This document shows, one piece after another, positions 1-13,300 of a stretch of DNA of 64,000 nucleotides. The notes beneath the pieces are model-generated. The model worked only from the letters and a program-made list of their open reading frames with translations, was not told the DNA's origin and made no database searches. Location: NCBI GenBank assembly GCA_946122785.1, contig CAMGYJ010000005.1, positions 33,532,002-33,596,001 on the forward strand. The letters are read 5' to 3'. How positions within the stretch are numbered: position 1 is the stretch's first letter; each line of letters starts with the position of its first letter. Both the position numbers and the translations under genes were made by a program. The stretch is from Linum tenue. Taxonomy: Eukaryota; Streptophyta; Magnoliopsida; Malpighiales; Linaceae.

Positions 1-581
1 AAAACTCAAACCCAACCCGCTGGATATCCGCGGGTTCATGGGTACCCGTGGGTTTTTTGGAAAAAAATTTACAATAACAAGTTTCTTTCAAAATAAAAGT
101 TTAACATCAATTTTCTCATACAAATTAATCATATAAAAACACCAATCTAGAGCATACAAGCAAACCGCAAATGATCAATACAAATTGTTCAAAATTAAAG
201 ATAAACATTTATAAACAATAAAATTAATCGAAAGCTTCTTCCTCGTCAACTAAGTTTCTTCACTCTCCAATTCATATTATCAACTTCATTCTAAACAATT
301 AGAAAGAACAAATTATACATGTCTCCACAAACATAAAGAATAGTAGTTGTTTAAGGAAGATATATTATTTAGAATATTAAATATACCGGAAAAGTAATTA
401 TGTGTGTGGGCGGGTACCCATGGGGCGGGTTTACCTAAACCCAAACCCAACCCGATCTAGTGAATAGTGTAGCGGGTTTAAACCCAAACCCGGCCCAAAA
501 CCCGTCAACACGGATTTTACCCGCGTTGACCGGGTTGGGTCTGGTGGGTACCCATGGATTCGGGTTTTGTTGCCATCCCTA
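1..581. mobile_element. hAT-like non-autonomous element, right part
   Basis: Both parts of this stretch are rich in CCCAAACCCAACCCG and its complement: at 1-60, and again inverted at 405-570. It ends in TGCCATCCCTA, which read inward is TAGGGATGGCAA. Plant hAT-type non-autonomous elements commonly begin this way. The middle is AT-rich with no long ORF. The left end lies outside the window, so no target-site duplication can be checked. The class is inferred from the terminus only. Confidence 0.45.
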
Positions 582-703
582 GCCACCATCATACCACCCC
601 CAGGACGTGCCAAGGGGGGTGGCCACCATCATATACCACCCCCCATGACGTGGTAAGGGGGCGGACATCATACTGCCACCCCCATGACATGGTGAGGGGG
701 GTG
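582..703. repeat. GC-rich minisatellite, about 42-bp unit, three copies
   Basis: Three imperfect copies of a unit containing CCACCATCATACCACCCCC and GACGTGGTAAGGGGG lie head to tail. Each copy pairs a C-rich half with a G-rich half, so each could fold on itself. They sit directly between the hAT-like end and the LTR-like sequence and may belong to either. Confidence 0.7.
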
Positions 704-1198
704 TTGGCCGAATTTGGCTAAGAGGATATGCCAAGAGCATAGGCTGAGGTCTCAAGAGGAGGGGGTTAAGACTGAAGAGGATCCCAATTCCAACATCAGG
801 GTAACCGTCATAGCAGTTGAGAGGGTAACCGTCACTCCACGTCAGCAGAGCAGTTTCTTGGGGCAGTTACTTCTGATGGCTATAAATAGGAGGTGAAGAT
901 GACAGAGAAGGGGTTCGCCAAAATCACACCAGACAACCTATTGTCAAATTTTATCCTTTTATCTTTACCTTTTCCTCTGCAAATGTAGCCATAGTTGTAG
1001 TTTCGGAGCTCTCACTGAATCTCCATAGGAGTAGAATTAATGTAATTTAGTTTGTCTCGTAGATCACGAAGAACATCGAACACCCTTGTTTGAACTTTGT
1101 TCAAAGAGGTGTGGACAGTGTTTGTTAATCGTTTGCTTGGAAGTAAAAAAGGTGCAAAATCCAATTCTGTTCATCTAGTTTTTCTCGCCGGGAAAACA
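702..1198 (+). mobile_element. Possible solo LTR
   Basis: The block starts TGTTGG and ends GGAAAACA, giving TG...CA ends. It has a clear TATAAATA box at 881-888 followed by a transcript-leader-like sequence, as an LTR with U3 and R regions would. No primer-binding site, coding domain or matching 5-bp flanks were seen. A decayed host promoter is the alternative. Confidence 0.3.
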
Positions 1199-1677
1199 CT
1201 AAGATATCTAAGAAAAATAAAGACAATTCATTTCTTGATTATTTTAGATTAATTATTACAATATAAACGAAATCTCAAATCGGAATAAATCCATAATCAA
1301 GATACAGTTTCTACCTTAGGCATATTCTATCTTTTCAGCAACCTTGAAGAAGCAGTCCAATGCCGATTTCCCTCGTCTCCTTCGACGATCGCTATGAGAT
1401 CAGCCGTTGTTCCTCCGACGGTTTTTAGAATTTGAAAATGAGACATGATTGTTTATGAAACCAATTATTATATTAGTCAATTATTTCTTCATTTAATAAT
1501 TAATTATTTGAATTTTATTAATTTTAAAATTTAAATTTTATTTATAAATTATTTATTTATATATTTATATTCTGAAAATAGTAGTTAGGTGGTTTCAAAT
1601 CTTGCCTATTCCACTGGTTTGCGCCAAAATGAAAATTGGTTGTCCTCTCTCATAAATAATCACATGAAATAATTATA

Positions 1678-2040
1678 AGAGCATTCACATCAAGCTATCA
1701 TATTCAATTGCAAAGTGTCATGACAATTGAAATACATTGCATTTTTAATTGCATTGATAGAAGTCATAATTGTAACAATGCAAGTTACCATTTCGTGCAA
1801 TTCCATTTTGCAATTTCACTTAGGAATTCATGGATTTTTTTATGTATGAATAAAATAATAAACAAATAAATATTTTGTTTTATTAATAAAAAAAGAAATG
1901 GCCACATATGCAATTAAAAGTTAATTGCATTGATATAGGTAAATGCAAGTAATGTGAATTGAATTGCAAAATTTTTGATGTGGCAACAAAGAGCACAAAT
2001 GCAATTGGTTTTACAATTGCATTGATGTGGATGCATGCTT
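1678..2040. mobile_element. MITE of the AGAGCATC family, copy 1
   Basis: The left end AGAGCATTCACATCAA matches the reverse complement of the right end (CATTGATGTGGATGCATGC). The interior is packed with TGCAATT/AATTGCA motifs. It is about 363 bp and non-coding. A second copy of nearly the same length lies at 14169-14534. The ends resemble Tourist/PIF-Harbinger MITEs, but no clean 3-bp target duplication was confirmed. Confidence 0.6.
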
Positions 2041-4948
2041 TAACTAGCACACGAAGTTAGCATTCTAGAGTCACGGGAATTCATCTCAGTACGGGAGTTC
2101 ACCTGTGGTCAAATTACTGTGATCAACTAAGTGTTTTTTTGTAGTGATATTTTGAAACAATTTTACGTGGATTTCTTCGATAGAAACCCTTTTCATGAAC
2201 TTTAGATACGTTTGCTTGACAATCTAATCTAACAATCTATCTAATATATCTATCTAACAATACATTTATGGAGATTCTCCTTCAGCAACCCTTTAATTCA
2301 ACTTTTCCTCAGCTTCCGCGCATGCCACGGAGGGAGCTTTTGGTGATTTCCTATTTATTCTTATTGGTCTTAATCCCTTAGAGCACGGAAGTATTTTAAT
2401 CTATATGGGCCTCCAGTTTATAGCTACTTATTTTCAACTTCTTAACTAACCAATTGATATTAGCTTCTTAACTAACCAATTGATATCTGACTAATAATTA
2501 TGTTTTGTATGGGCTTTGATTGTGATGTTATTAAGAACATGGAAATATGTCAGGTCCGATTCAATATAATTTATGTTCATACGATTTACAGTATCAAATA
2601 TTATATTACACACACGCCTAACTCTTATTAGGCGTTTAGTCCATTAAACGAGATATTTGCGAAGTGCAAGGTTAAAAAAACCCAATTTTTTAAAATCTGG
2701 CTGGATATTCAACCAGAAAAGTTAGTGATTCACGATTCAACAATTAATTATTATAGAACCATTGTTAATTGTTGATAGAACGTTCATGCGCTATAATATA
2801 AAGACATATTTATACACTAATTTAGGAGTGAATTTATCACTGACCCATAAACATTTCAAATCCACATCATCCTATCACCAAAAGGTTCTAACAAAGCATT
2901 CAAACTATCTCATAAAAGAAATCATAAATTTTTTATTAAATTTAAGGCAATAATAAGAGTGAAAATCCGTAGAGAACCAGATAAATTCGACAAGAAGGTT
3001 GAAAAATGAATAAATGAAGCATAAATAAAATTAGTGATTGAGGTTTGATGGTTTTGGTTTACGTTAACGTATTTTTCCTTTATTGTTTATGGTTAAAATA
3101 GTGAACCGGCGGATTAGTTAAACGGTGGTTCATCAGGTTTCATGTCAAACCGATAAAAATCATTTTGTTCATCTCTAGATGTCTAATAAAATGAACCAAA
3201 CCACTATTATAACTGATTTAGTGATTCTACTGACCCAATCGTTGATCCGGTTTAGCGCTTATACGACGAAAACTAATAAAATAATATTTGAAGTCTACAA
3301 TAATTGAATATGACAAAATTTAAAAATTTAGAGAGCTTCACTCAACATTTCATTTCAAAATTTATACTACACACAAATAGTAGAATTACTTAATTGAATA
3401 GGAATATAAAAAAATGGCATTACCTTGCAATTGCAGTCATGCTACACCTACGTAAATTTGCAATTAAGTAGCCACAATTGCTACGGACAATAGTGCAGAG
3501 AAGGCTAGCCACAATTGCTATGTAACTTCAAGTTGTGGACAAAATCACTGCGGCTAACTTTGTTGTTTTGGATCGAGTGGAGATGTATTTTCGAATATCG
3601 GCTTAAAAGCTATTCTAAGGCAACAATAGAATAAGAAGATAACACCTGCTACAAATTGAGGAAATGATACTGAAGTTTGATATCAAGCTCACATATTACA
3701 TTACTAATCAACAAGTGAGTACACAATTTCCAGGATAGGGGAGGACGAGAAGACCAAAACTCATACGATTTCTTGACTCAATTCGAGGTAAATTATACTT
3801 GCATGAACATTACTATTAAAAAAAATTATATTCTCTATTGGATTTGGATTATATTCGGAAAGCACACCCTCTGATTATTATTTAAGTAACCTGCATTCCA
3901 TGTCTACTTCTCACATGTTCATTTTCCAATGCAATTAATTGCATCTATCATCCAGTAAATAAATTGTTATCAATTGTATACCACGATACAAGTACCAATG
4001 ATGAGGAGAAAGAATAAATAATGGATATTGTTTGTAACTTGGATGAGGTAAATTCTACTATAATGAAAACAAGGAAGAGATTATTGAAATGCAAGAGAAA
4101 AAAGAAGAGGAAATTGAAAATGGTGATAAATATATCACTTACCGAGATGAAGACATTAACATTGGTATAGATAACGATGGAGGAAGTGCAAATAAGTCAA
4201 AACGAAATTGTGCATTAATCTCTAGAGATGAGTAAATATAATGGTGATTTTAAAATGTTTTAGGAGTCAGTTTGGGTTTGTCTTTCATTTTCGTAAAATG
4301 ATTTTAATCAATGAGTCGGTTACAATGTCGTTAAACCTTATGATATTGACCATTTTCAATTGTTGAAATACTCTAATAATATGGATTCTTTTATTCTACA
4401 AATCAATTTGAATGTTTCGAGTACTTGAGTAATTTAGATTTTTGTATACTATAAAAACCCGTGTATGTCACATACAATTTGATAATGTTGTTTATGTAAT
4501 TGGCTACTAAGTCCGGAATAATGGCCGGGCGCGTGACTAGTTTCATGTAGAGGATCTCTTTTATGGTGAGAACCACCCCAAATTATTGCGAAATTACTAA
4601 TTGAATAACAAAACAAGAAACATAAATTCGGTTCCAATCTTCAGTAACATAAAACTAACGAGGAAGTACATATTTATGAATTCTTCTCCTTCCCTTTTTG
4701 GTTCGGCACTCTTTTCCCTTTCATACCCAAAATATGTAACCTTCTTCTAATAGGAAACTAGTAACCATTCCTAAAAAAATTACTACAAAACATCCATACC
4801 TACTAGAACAATAACTAATTACTAAAATAGAAAAGGTAAGCAACCCCAGAATTTTCCTACTTATTACAATGGTTTGATTCTTGTAACAATAATCACCCTG
4901 AATCGCAACCTCACTCTCAAGATTGGTGGTCTTGAGTCTTGACGAATG
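2041..4948. other. AT-rich intergenic DNA without recognised genes
   Basis: I find no convincing coding region here. ORFs are short and AT-rich. At 3090-3260 there are several AACCGG/GGTTTG-type stretches that look like an eroded transposon, but I could not define ends. Confidence 0.5.
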
Positions 4949-4961
4949 AATTGACCTTCCT

Positions 4962-5231
4962 ACTTTTTTTTTTTACAAAAAATAAGCATATATATTGATT
5001 AAAAAAAAGATCATTAGATCCTGATATTCAACCAGGCCACAAAATCAAACGTACGACACACTATCGAGTACAACGAAAGGGCCTTCCGAATGAGTTACCC
5101 TATACTACGTCGACCAACGAATCGCACACTGAAGGCTATATGTTCCGCCAGACAACTGAGGACCTCGTGAAAAATTGCACCAGCAAGGTTGTCCATGTCT
5201 TGAGCTTGGTTAAGCCTATCAATAACCACTA
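4962..5231 (-). mobile_element. 5'-truncated LINE tail with 13-bp TSD
   Basis: Read on the minus strand, this is the last part of an L1-type ORF2: an RNase H-like C-terminus with an internal stop, ending shortly before a poly(A) tract (poly(T) at 4964-4974 on the + strand). The 13-bp sequence AATTGACCTTCCT flanks it perfectly at 4949-4961 and 5232-5244, which is the mark of target-primed insertion. Only about 270 bp of the element were copied. Confidence 0.75.
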
Positions 5232-5804
5232 AATTGACCTTCCTTCTTATTGTTGCATTCCACTATCACAAGTCTCACATTTTTATTCGCTCATTTTTAA
5301 CACACTTGCTGTGTTATATAGATGTTCCTTGTTTTTTTTGAAAGCTTTCCAATTGGCGACCGCCTCCAAAAAGGAAGAAAGTCTTCTGTCTTTCAGGTTC
5401 TCATTATACGCTGAAGACTGAAGTCCAAACCGGTCAAATACAGCGTGACCCACTTACAGATTAATATTTAAAATAATAATTAATTGTAATTTGCCGTTGC
5501 AATTCCTTCCTAGCCATATAATTACCCCCACTTGGTATTTACCTATTTAGTAATCCTCTCCCTGCCTGTAGGTTTTGATTAGGTGCTAATAGATATCAAT
5601 CTCTCCATTAACTTAACTAAAACAAAGATTTGTGACATAACCATCCATCCACTGATCCAAAAAGCAATCTTTGTAGGCCACCAGAACTACTTTAATTAGT
5701 CCAGTGGTATATCCTCCAAACAACCAGCCCAGAGCAAAACAACACACACAAAGAAACAGAGGAAGATCTTTCTTAGGAAACAAATGGAAACTATAACATG
5801 CACC

Positions 5805-5812
5805 TATAAATA
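5805..5812 (+). promoter_or_regulatory. TATA box of EF-hand gene
   Basis: TATAAATA lies 129 bp upstream of the start codon, with a leader rich in CTCTCT and CAAC after it, typical of a plant 5' UTR. In the duplicate at 34 kb the same position reads TATATATC, a weaker box. Confidence 0.6.
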
Positions 5813-5940
5813 ACATACTTCATAAGCTCTCTCCAACCAAACTCAGCTCATAACAAACCAACTGAAAACCCTACCTTTACTTCCAATCTTTTTCTTTCAG
5901 ACAATCTTTCTAACAACATCCCAAAAAAAAGCCATATACG

Positions 5941-6354
5941 ATGAGTGTGGAAGTTCTAGACGGCAACACCATCGTCAAATTTGTTGGCGACGAGGAGGCC
6001 TTCACTGTCTCGGTTCACGAGCTATTCGTGAACCTCGACAGTGATCACGATGGACAGCTTTCGTATTCGGAGATGCTTAAGGAGTTGCAGAGTTTGAGGG
6101 TCTTCGAGACTCATTTTCGCATCGACGAGAGTATGAGCCCCAGCGAGCTAGCTAGTGTGTACGAGTCTTTGTTCACGAAGTTCGACCATGACTCGAATGG
6201 GACGGTGGATCTCGAGGAGTTCAAGGCCGAGACGAGGCAGATGATGTTGGCAATGGCGAGCGGGATGGGGTTCTTGCCGGTTCAGATGGTGCTGGAAGAG
6301 GACAGCCTCTTGAAGAAAGCCGTGGAGTGGGAGACTGCTATGATTGCTGCTTAA
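5941..6354 (+). CDS. Small calcium-binding protein with two EF-hands
   Basis: This intact single-exon gene encodes 137 residues. Two canonical 12-residue EF-hand loops are visible. Loop 1 is at residues 33-44 (DSDHDGQLSYSE) and loop 2 at 82-93 (DHDSNGTVDLEE), each with Asp at positions 1, 3 and 5 or an equivalent, Gly at 6 and Glu at 12, so both should bind Ca2+. There is no signal peptide or membrane segment, so a cytosolic or nuclear calcium sensor is likely. The short pair-of-hands layout fits the plant calmodulin-like/EF-hand family; the target is unknown. The ATG follows a TATA box and leader conserved in the duplicate. Residue 60 is Arg here but Gly in the dead copy; Gly fits the family pattern better, so this copy may carry the derived change. 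Confidence 0.92.
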   Translation: MSVEVLDGNTIVKFVGDEEAFTVSVHELFVNLDSDHDGQLSYSEMLKELQSLRVFETHFRIDESMSPSELASVYESLFTKFDHDSNGTVDLEEFKAETRQMMLAMASGMGFLPVQMVLEEDSLLKKAVEWETAMIAA

Positions 6355-6525
6355 TTAAGATCAATGGATCACTTGCAAAACCAATCTTCAAGTTTAAGCC
6401 CCGTAGCTTGCGTTTGTTAATTTATGCAGCAGTTTTCGTTTCTTTGGTTTTGGTATTATGGAGGATTTGGGTTAATAAGACACAACGCTATATGTGAATT
6501 TTGTTTGCTACGTAAGGTATGGTTT

Positions 6526-7306
6526 GGCCAGAGTTTCGTCAAATTAGTATGCGACTGGATAGAAAATATAGGGAAAACAATATATTTCTAATGCGATGCA
6601 CTTGTCTCTTTATTCTTAACTAGTAAGGAAACCCGCGCTCCGCAGCGGGAGTGACATTGCGGTGTTACTTTAGAGTCCTTCAGTGCAACCTTGAAAATCC
6701 TTCAAGAAAAAAAGAAATTGTAGCACTAAATGTCGCACAAAGCAGGTAAGACAGCTTTTAAAAGCTAAAAATTCTTAGTCTAGAGTAGGATGCATGACTT
6801 TTTTTTCGGGATCTTGAATGCATAATATGCAAGCATGTCACAGATGAAATAAGCCAAAGCAAAGATGTTGTGAAAGAATAACATAAACGAAAAGGCAGCA
6901 ATCGACACCCACAATCTATCAAGGAAGATAAAAATGTCTACATTAAACATAGAAGCCGTGTATTCGTTACTCCCACATCTTACAATTAATGCATAAATCA
7001 ACATGTTAGACTGCAATTGTGAGTTTCTGCTCTTCATCCCTTTTGGCAACATCTGAAAATTGGTCCAAACTTCGTGGATCACCAAGGAACACACCATCAT
7101 CATATAACATACTTCAGTTGGCCTCTCTTGTATCTGATATGGAAAAAGTGCAGCAGGAATAAGGGAGTCATAAACATGCATTGCGAGAACTATCTATCTT
7201 ATAACTCTGAATCATAAGAGACCCAAGAATGAAGCCTATAAAATTTCTCTTATAGTATGTGCAAAAATATTAAAATTGCAATAACAAACAATGAAAGTTC
7301 CTATAC
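6526..7306. other. Intergenic DNA; hydrophobic minus-strand ORF not accepted
   Basis: Downstream of the EF-hand gene I see no firm gene. A 133-codon minus-strand ORF (6780-7181) is hydrophobic and without family resemblance. A different frame across 6990-7110 reads DDGVFLGDPRSLDQF, which looks more protein-like and may be a 3' exon of the unknown minus-strand unit next to it. Confidence 0.4.
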
Positions 7307-10300
7307 CTCTTTAGTTTCTCCATAAAGCTCCACAGGGTACTGCTCATTCTCTCTAAGCCTTCGAAATATCACCTCAACTCCAGCGTGATTTAGGAGAAAT
7401 GCTCTTAATGAGGGACTTCCTGGCTCTGCCACTATTCATGGCATTGCATTTCCTCGTTCTAACCTGACAATTCACATCTGAATCAGTAAAGTAGGCATAT
7501 ATAGGTAACATCATCTCCCTCTCATAATGATGTCTGCAGACTTAGATTTGCAGAGTTGCATAATAATTTTCAAAATAATGCTCTTTTCGAACAGACAGTT
7601 ATCAAGGAGAAAGTACACATCCATTACGTAAGACAACAGCAGAACAAACTTAATCCAACTTCACACAGGCACTGAACGATTGAGTAACAAACAAAACTAT
7701 TATAAAGATAATCTAAGAGTATATGCAGAGTATACATAGAAGATTTGGGGCGACTGCAAAGGCTAGAAGGGTGTCATATTTTCAAGAATGATTCCCTATA
7801 CTGAACGATTCCATGTGTGGTATAAGAACACAAACCTTGGTTCCAAATGGTAGCTTGGACTCTAATCAAAGTGGACCTACCTCTTGTCTAAGCTGTTCTC
7901 CTTTAGTCTTCTTGAATCTTTCTTTTTCTCCGAACAAAGGCTAAAACCAAACAAAGAAACAAACAAACTGTACAATGTAAACTGGCAACATTATGAAGGA
8001 CATGGAGAAGATGGAATGGAATACAACCAGAAAGGTTATTAGAGAAGAGGGTCAAATACCCAGTAATAGATTGGGGTGAAGGCAAAACCCATCATACATC
8101 TTCCCTATCTTGTTCTCTTCCAGAGTCGTCTTCATTGAAAACATAAATACCCAACGTTTAACAATCAGAGGCACAAATTCCAATCTTAAAACTGAAAGAA
8201 CAACTTGCGATACAAAATAGGATAAAAAAGATAGACGCACCTACAATAATATAATCTTCAAAAGCAACCATATCAAACCCACAGGGATTCCCATAATTTT
8301 CGTAGAAACATTTAACACCTCAACTCTTATTCGCCTGTCACCATCTTGATAATAGTCTTCCCACTTGTCATCATCCTGTGAAACCAAACACAGTATGAAT
8401 CACGAGATGAGTAGGAAATTATATGACTTAGATGCAAAAGCGTAAATAAAGGAAAATTATATTACAATGGCCAAGCCAAATGAATATAAACTGCACAAAG
8501 CTATTGAGTTTAAGGAACACAATACAGAAAAACAGAATAGGCTCATCACAATAACCTCATGATTCTAAATAGTTAAAGCACTCATTAAAGGTAAATGAGA
8601 CTATAAAAGGTCAAAAGCATTCAATGTAACGATAGAAAATGTATGATTGCAATAAGGAATAAACTTGCAGGAAACTTAAAAATTTGAGGGCTTCAGAATT
8701 GCAAAGAAGAACAAACTAAAGGCAACCAAAACTATATGGATGCATGTTGGCTGATTTAAAGTAGCGCACAACATTAATCTCTATGTATAATCCAATCAAT
8801 TGGAAACAGTTAAAGCAAACAATGCTCCAAGTCCAATCATTAATTTGTATATTGTGGCTTCCTCACTGAAAACAACCAAACAAAAAGAGACTAAAGAAGT
8901 GAGGGGCTCCTCACCTGCAGCGGCTTAAGGCGATGTCGTGTTCTTCTTCTTCTTTAAGGTTCTAAAGAGAGAGTAGAGTTGGATCCATGAACTTCCTCAA
9001 ATATCGGTCACGGTCACGGTCTGTTGCTAATATTGCCTCTCGAGGCAACATAATCAAAATCATAGCTCTGCAGGAGAAGTTTTCCTCTCAGTTCCAGCTG
9101 CAGTTCAGCAAAAGAAAGGATCATGAATAGATTCCCAGAACAGCTTAGCAGACCCCAAAAAAAGGTGTAACCATGGGATATTTCAAGTAAACTGTACAAT
9201 GCTTCAACAAATCTGACGCCACAAAATAGTTGGGTTAAGCATTTGCAATATAGTTATATTGGGTTGGTTTCCTAACGGCACAACATTCACCATTATCCAC
9301 CAAACAATGTTCACCAAGCTTACGTCAAATAGCAAAAAGGGGATTTAGTCAACAAAGTAGGTTGCATTGACATTCAAGTAGTTCCAAGTAAAAGAAAATG
9401 CTAAAGCTTTAATATAACAAAAAGAAATCCACAAAACTAATTGAACACTTCACAGTTCCCCAATGTTAAGTACTTAGCTGTTACTCAATCTGGAAAGAAA
9501 TCTAATATGACTGTTCTAATTGAACTCATAAAAGCACACGAACCCGCCTTTTACATCAGTCTCCATTCAGAAATCACTGATAAAACACACCTAAATAAAA
9601 ATTAGTGCACGGGGCAGCAACTAAAAATTCCTTATTTTTTAGAAAGCATTACAAAATTGAATTCATATCAATAACATCAGATGGTGAAGCTAACCTAACT
9701 GACCATTTAAAAGGCAGGAATAGTTAAGATGATCGAGAACATAAACATGTTATTATATACAAACCTAAATTCGTGGAAGGGGGCAATACCCGTCAAAGGA
9801 AACCCCAAGAAAGACTAAATGAATCACAAAAGAAAGGCAAAATATGGGAAACATAAAGAGAGGAAAAAGTATGGCTAAAACACACCAGATTCATGGAAAG
9901 AAGAAAAAGTTCTCAGCATACTCGAACGACGATCAAAGCAACTGTGAACATAAGACAAAGGAGAGAGAACATAAATGCATAGGTGGGATCATACCAGTAA
10001 GGACACTGAATAAGAGTCTCGCCGAGGAAGTGAACTGTTAAAAATTGAACCTTCTCATGACGTTATAGAGATCTTCTCCGTCGTTAGCGCCACCAAGTGA
10101 GCAAGGTCGTATAGTAAAACAATCTGACCCACCTACAACCGGAAAGGCACAACAAATGTATTTTAGCTCTAAAAATGGCTCAGATAATTGAGCATGCAGC
10201 AGGAGGGCAACTCGTATATCCCATAAGGCGCCACTTCGTCACTATTAAGAGGGTAACTAATAGAAAATGTCAAAAACTTTAAAACCAAGGTACGTTTTGA

Positions 10301-13300
10301 AACAGTACATACATGAACCTAGTTTTGGCAGGCCCTATTGACTAAGAAGGTTTCTACCCCTACATGTTTCTGAAATGACCCGAAACTTTATGCGAAGAAA
10401 GGAAGAAGTCCAAAGCAATGACATCATGGAAAATGGAGACAAATTATAGCAGACCTACTCTCCACCGAGGAATTAAAATTTGGCAAATGGACAACTATGA
10501 TATGAGAAGCATATAATTGCAAAGGGTTCCGGACACCCAAATAATTTAGATCACATACTTACTGAATTGCACAGAATAACTTAGCACATATAAAAGCATG
10601 TTATTACTCCCCTAGTTTGTTCATTCCATTCTCCCATTGGACGATATCTTTTATTTATTAGCCTATTTCTCTGACTCCATCCCTTTTGAGCGTGCTGCTG
10701 AACTGCAGCAGCATCACAGAAGTCCTGTAACATAACATCAAACCTGTAGCATTAGATGGACGCATAGTTTTGATTTCATATTGCTTAGACCATGAAACTA
10801 TATACAAAGTTCACGATTAAATGCAAATACACCAAGCGAGATTACACAGGAACTGAATCTCAGGATCTGATCCAGATAGGAACTTAATTGATAGGTAAGG
10901 AATGAAGGGAACTGATACCATAAAAATACATTGGATTTGCAAAGAGAAGTTTAAAATCAAAGAACAATATTGCAGCAAAGTTTAACCTAAGTTCTATCAA
11001 TTTACAACAAACTGACGATCAAGAGGGAAAGTGAACACATTGGAGTTCAGTTGTGATGAAATTTCAAAAGATATTTATCCCAAGAAATGCAATATGTGTT
11101 TCCGTAGAACTGTACGGATAAATCAGCAAAGGACAACCCCAAGAAAGAAGTAAAATTGATTTGGCACATCAAATTTCTTAAGCTGGATCGAGTGAATTTT
11201 AGTAAAACAGAACAGTTGATGAAAAGGGCGTGGACATAACAAAAGAGTTTGCATTAAGGAGCTGACATTGTCACTAAATTGCAAGCATAAGAGGGATCTG
11301 ATCAGCTTCTTGCTGCAGATTGGCCATGTTTCTCTCTGAAGACATCTGCTGGCCTACACTCCTCCAATGGCTCAAGTGACATTGGTTCCAGACCTGCAGA
11401 AGATCACCTACTCAACTGAGTACCTTCACATAGACCCTATGAACCCAACATAGGGAGCATGCAATCAAACACGGGAACAGGATAGCAGGTGCAAGCAATC
11501 AGACACGGGAACAGAAAGTAAAAATCAAGGGAGCAACTTTGACTAATGAGACATAGTGCTCAAGTTAGGTTAGATATACAGTTTAAAGCAGGCAAAAGCT
11601 ATAATTTCTAGACAGAACCAGTAAAATAAAGAGACATAGAAAGCGATTACCTGCAAGGGACAGTGTACGGTGTTGCCCGTCATCCTCCCATCTCTCCGTT
11701 ACCCGTCATCCTCCCTGGCCACTAATGTTGTCTCCCCGTCGGCGCTTGTCATTTCCATAGAAGGGGGCTGAGGAGACCCACCCCAAGCCGACTTATCACT
11801 CCTCGGTTGGAAGGATGCAAAGGGAAAATATAGTTACACCTGCAATTCAAAAGAAAAAACCCATTCACTTTTCATCCCCTGTGATGGGTTCATAGAAATA
11901 TGCAACATCAATGGCTAATATTGATGAGAACTTAATTGAAAATGCATTCTACTCAATTCCCCACATTTGCATCACCCTAGTTATATGACCGTATGCATGT
12001 AATGAAACAGAACCATACAACCTCAAGTTCTGAAATAATCAATCCCCAACACCTTTGTTCGTGTGATTTCCAAAGTCTTTGTCATTTAAGAACTCAAAAA
12101 ATATACAACTCAGCCTACTGGAGATGCAAAACAGTATGCAAGAAGCTTTCAAGTAGTGATATCTCCCGCTAAAATGCATAGGGTTCAGGGGAAAACAACA
12201 AAAATGAAAGAAATCCCCATTCTCCCCACGCCCCATAGCATGTTAATGGAGGCTCACCTGAAGGTCCAACCGAGCAAGAGAACCAACTCTACTTGATCTG
12301 TAAGGGAAACAAAACATAGGAATCTTAGCATAAAAGGATTTGGAGTCGAGGCTAGTCCGTGCTAAAACCAATAGAGTAAAAAGTATACTGTGTAGCGCGA
12401 TAGGTGGAACTAATGACCAATTATAAACAAATTATTCAAGACCTCTAAACCATCTACGCAAAGAGAAGAAATCTAAACTAAAAACAAAAGAAATAGAGAG
12501 AGGAGATCACCAACACCAAAGCTTTCATGGTAGACTTCTGGAGCTGCTTCCTCCTTCCCAACGATTATAGATATATATACTCATTATTGGGCATTGGACT
12601 TCTGCATTTGCTTTCTCCTTCTCCCTCAAGAATGTTCATCATTGACTTGTTATTGCAATCTATGAATCCATCTAAGAAATTCAGCGTCTAAGCAATGACC
12701 AAAACCCTAAAAGTAACGAAAAAATGAATAGAATCAAAGGCAGAAACTCACAAGCAAAGCAAGCCGCCGGCTGACAATCCTTCTCCCCAGGCAAGTTCGC
12801 CGTCAGCATGTTTTTGTGGCCGATGAATCAACCGAGAAAAGCAGTAAGAGTTTGTGAGGAGAGAAAGACAATGACTGGAAGCTAAATTCGGGAAAACGAA
12901 AACCCATATGGCTGAAAACATACAGAACCACTCCACAGAAAGGAGTCATCAAGAACAAAAACAGAACCAAAACCCAAAAAGAACCTTACCCAAAGAGCAG
13001 TGGGTAGCCCTCGTCTGCTCTGCTGCCTTTGGAAATCTACATTGGCAGCAGCTCCTCCATTATCCTGGCTAGTATCCGAATTCGAAAAGGCAAAACGAAT
13101 AAGTCCAATTAGATTAGCAAGAAAGCACTCCATAAAAATCCAAACATGTCAAAACCGAAAAAGGAAATAAATCCACAAAAACAACTTACCACCTTGGTCG
13201 CGGTTGACAGCAGTCCCACCGCCGGCGGCATGACATGTTTCTTTTGGCATGAGTGTAGACGAATCACTTCCTTCTTCCTGATCGAAAACCCAGGAACAAA

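Larger units (their letters stand above)
5322..6525 (+). repeat. Duplicated block, copy A (EF-hand gene and promoter)
   Basis: From GAAAGCTTTCCAA in the promoter to just past the 3' UTR, this block matches 33520-34733 almost base for base, including about 600 bp upstream of the coding region. Differences are mostly substitutions and short indels. It is a segmental duplication, not a retrocopy, because promoter DNA is included. Confidence 0.9.

Noticed and set aside
431..500. Telomere-like AAACCCAAACCC stretch
   Set aside because: The plant telomere repeat is CCCTAAA; this sequence is CCCAAACCCAACCCG and is part of the hAT-like end.
6780..7181. Hydrophobic 133-codon minus-strand ORF as a membrane protein
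   Set aside because: No start context or family; another frame in the same place looks more protein-like and may be an exon.
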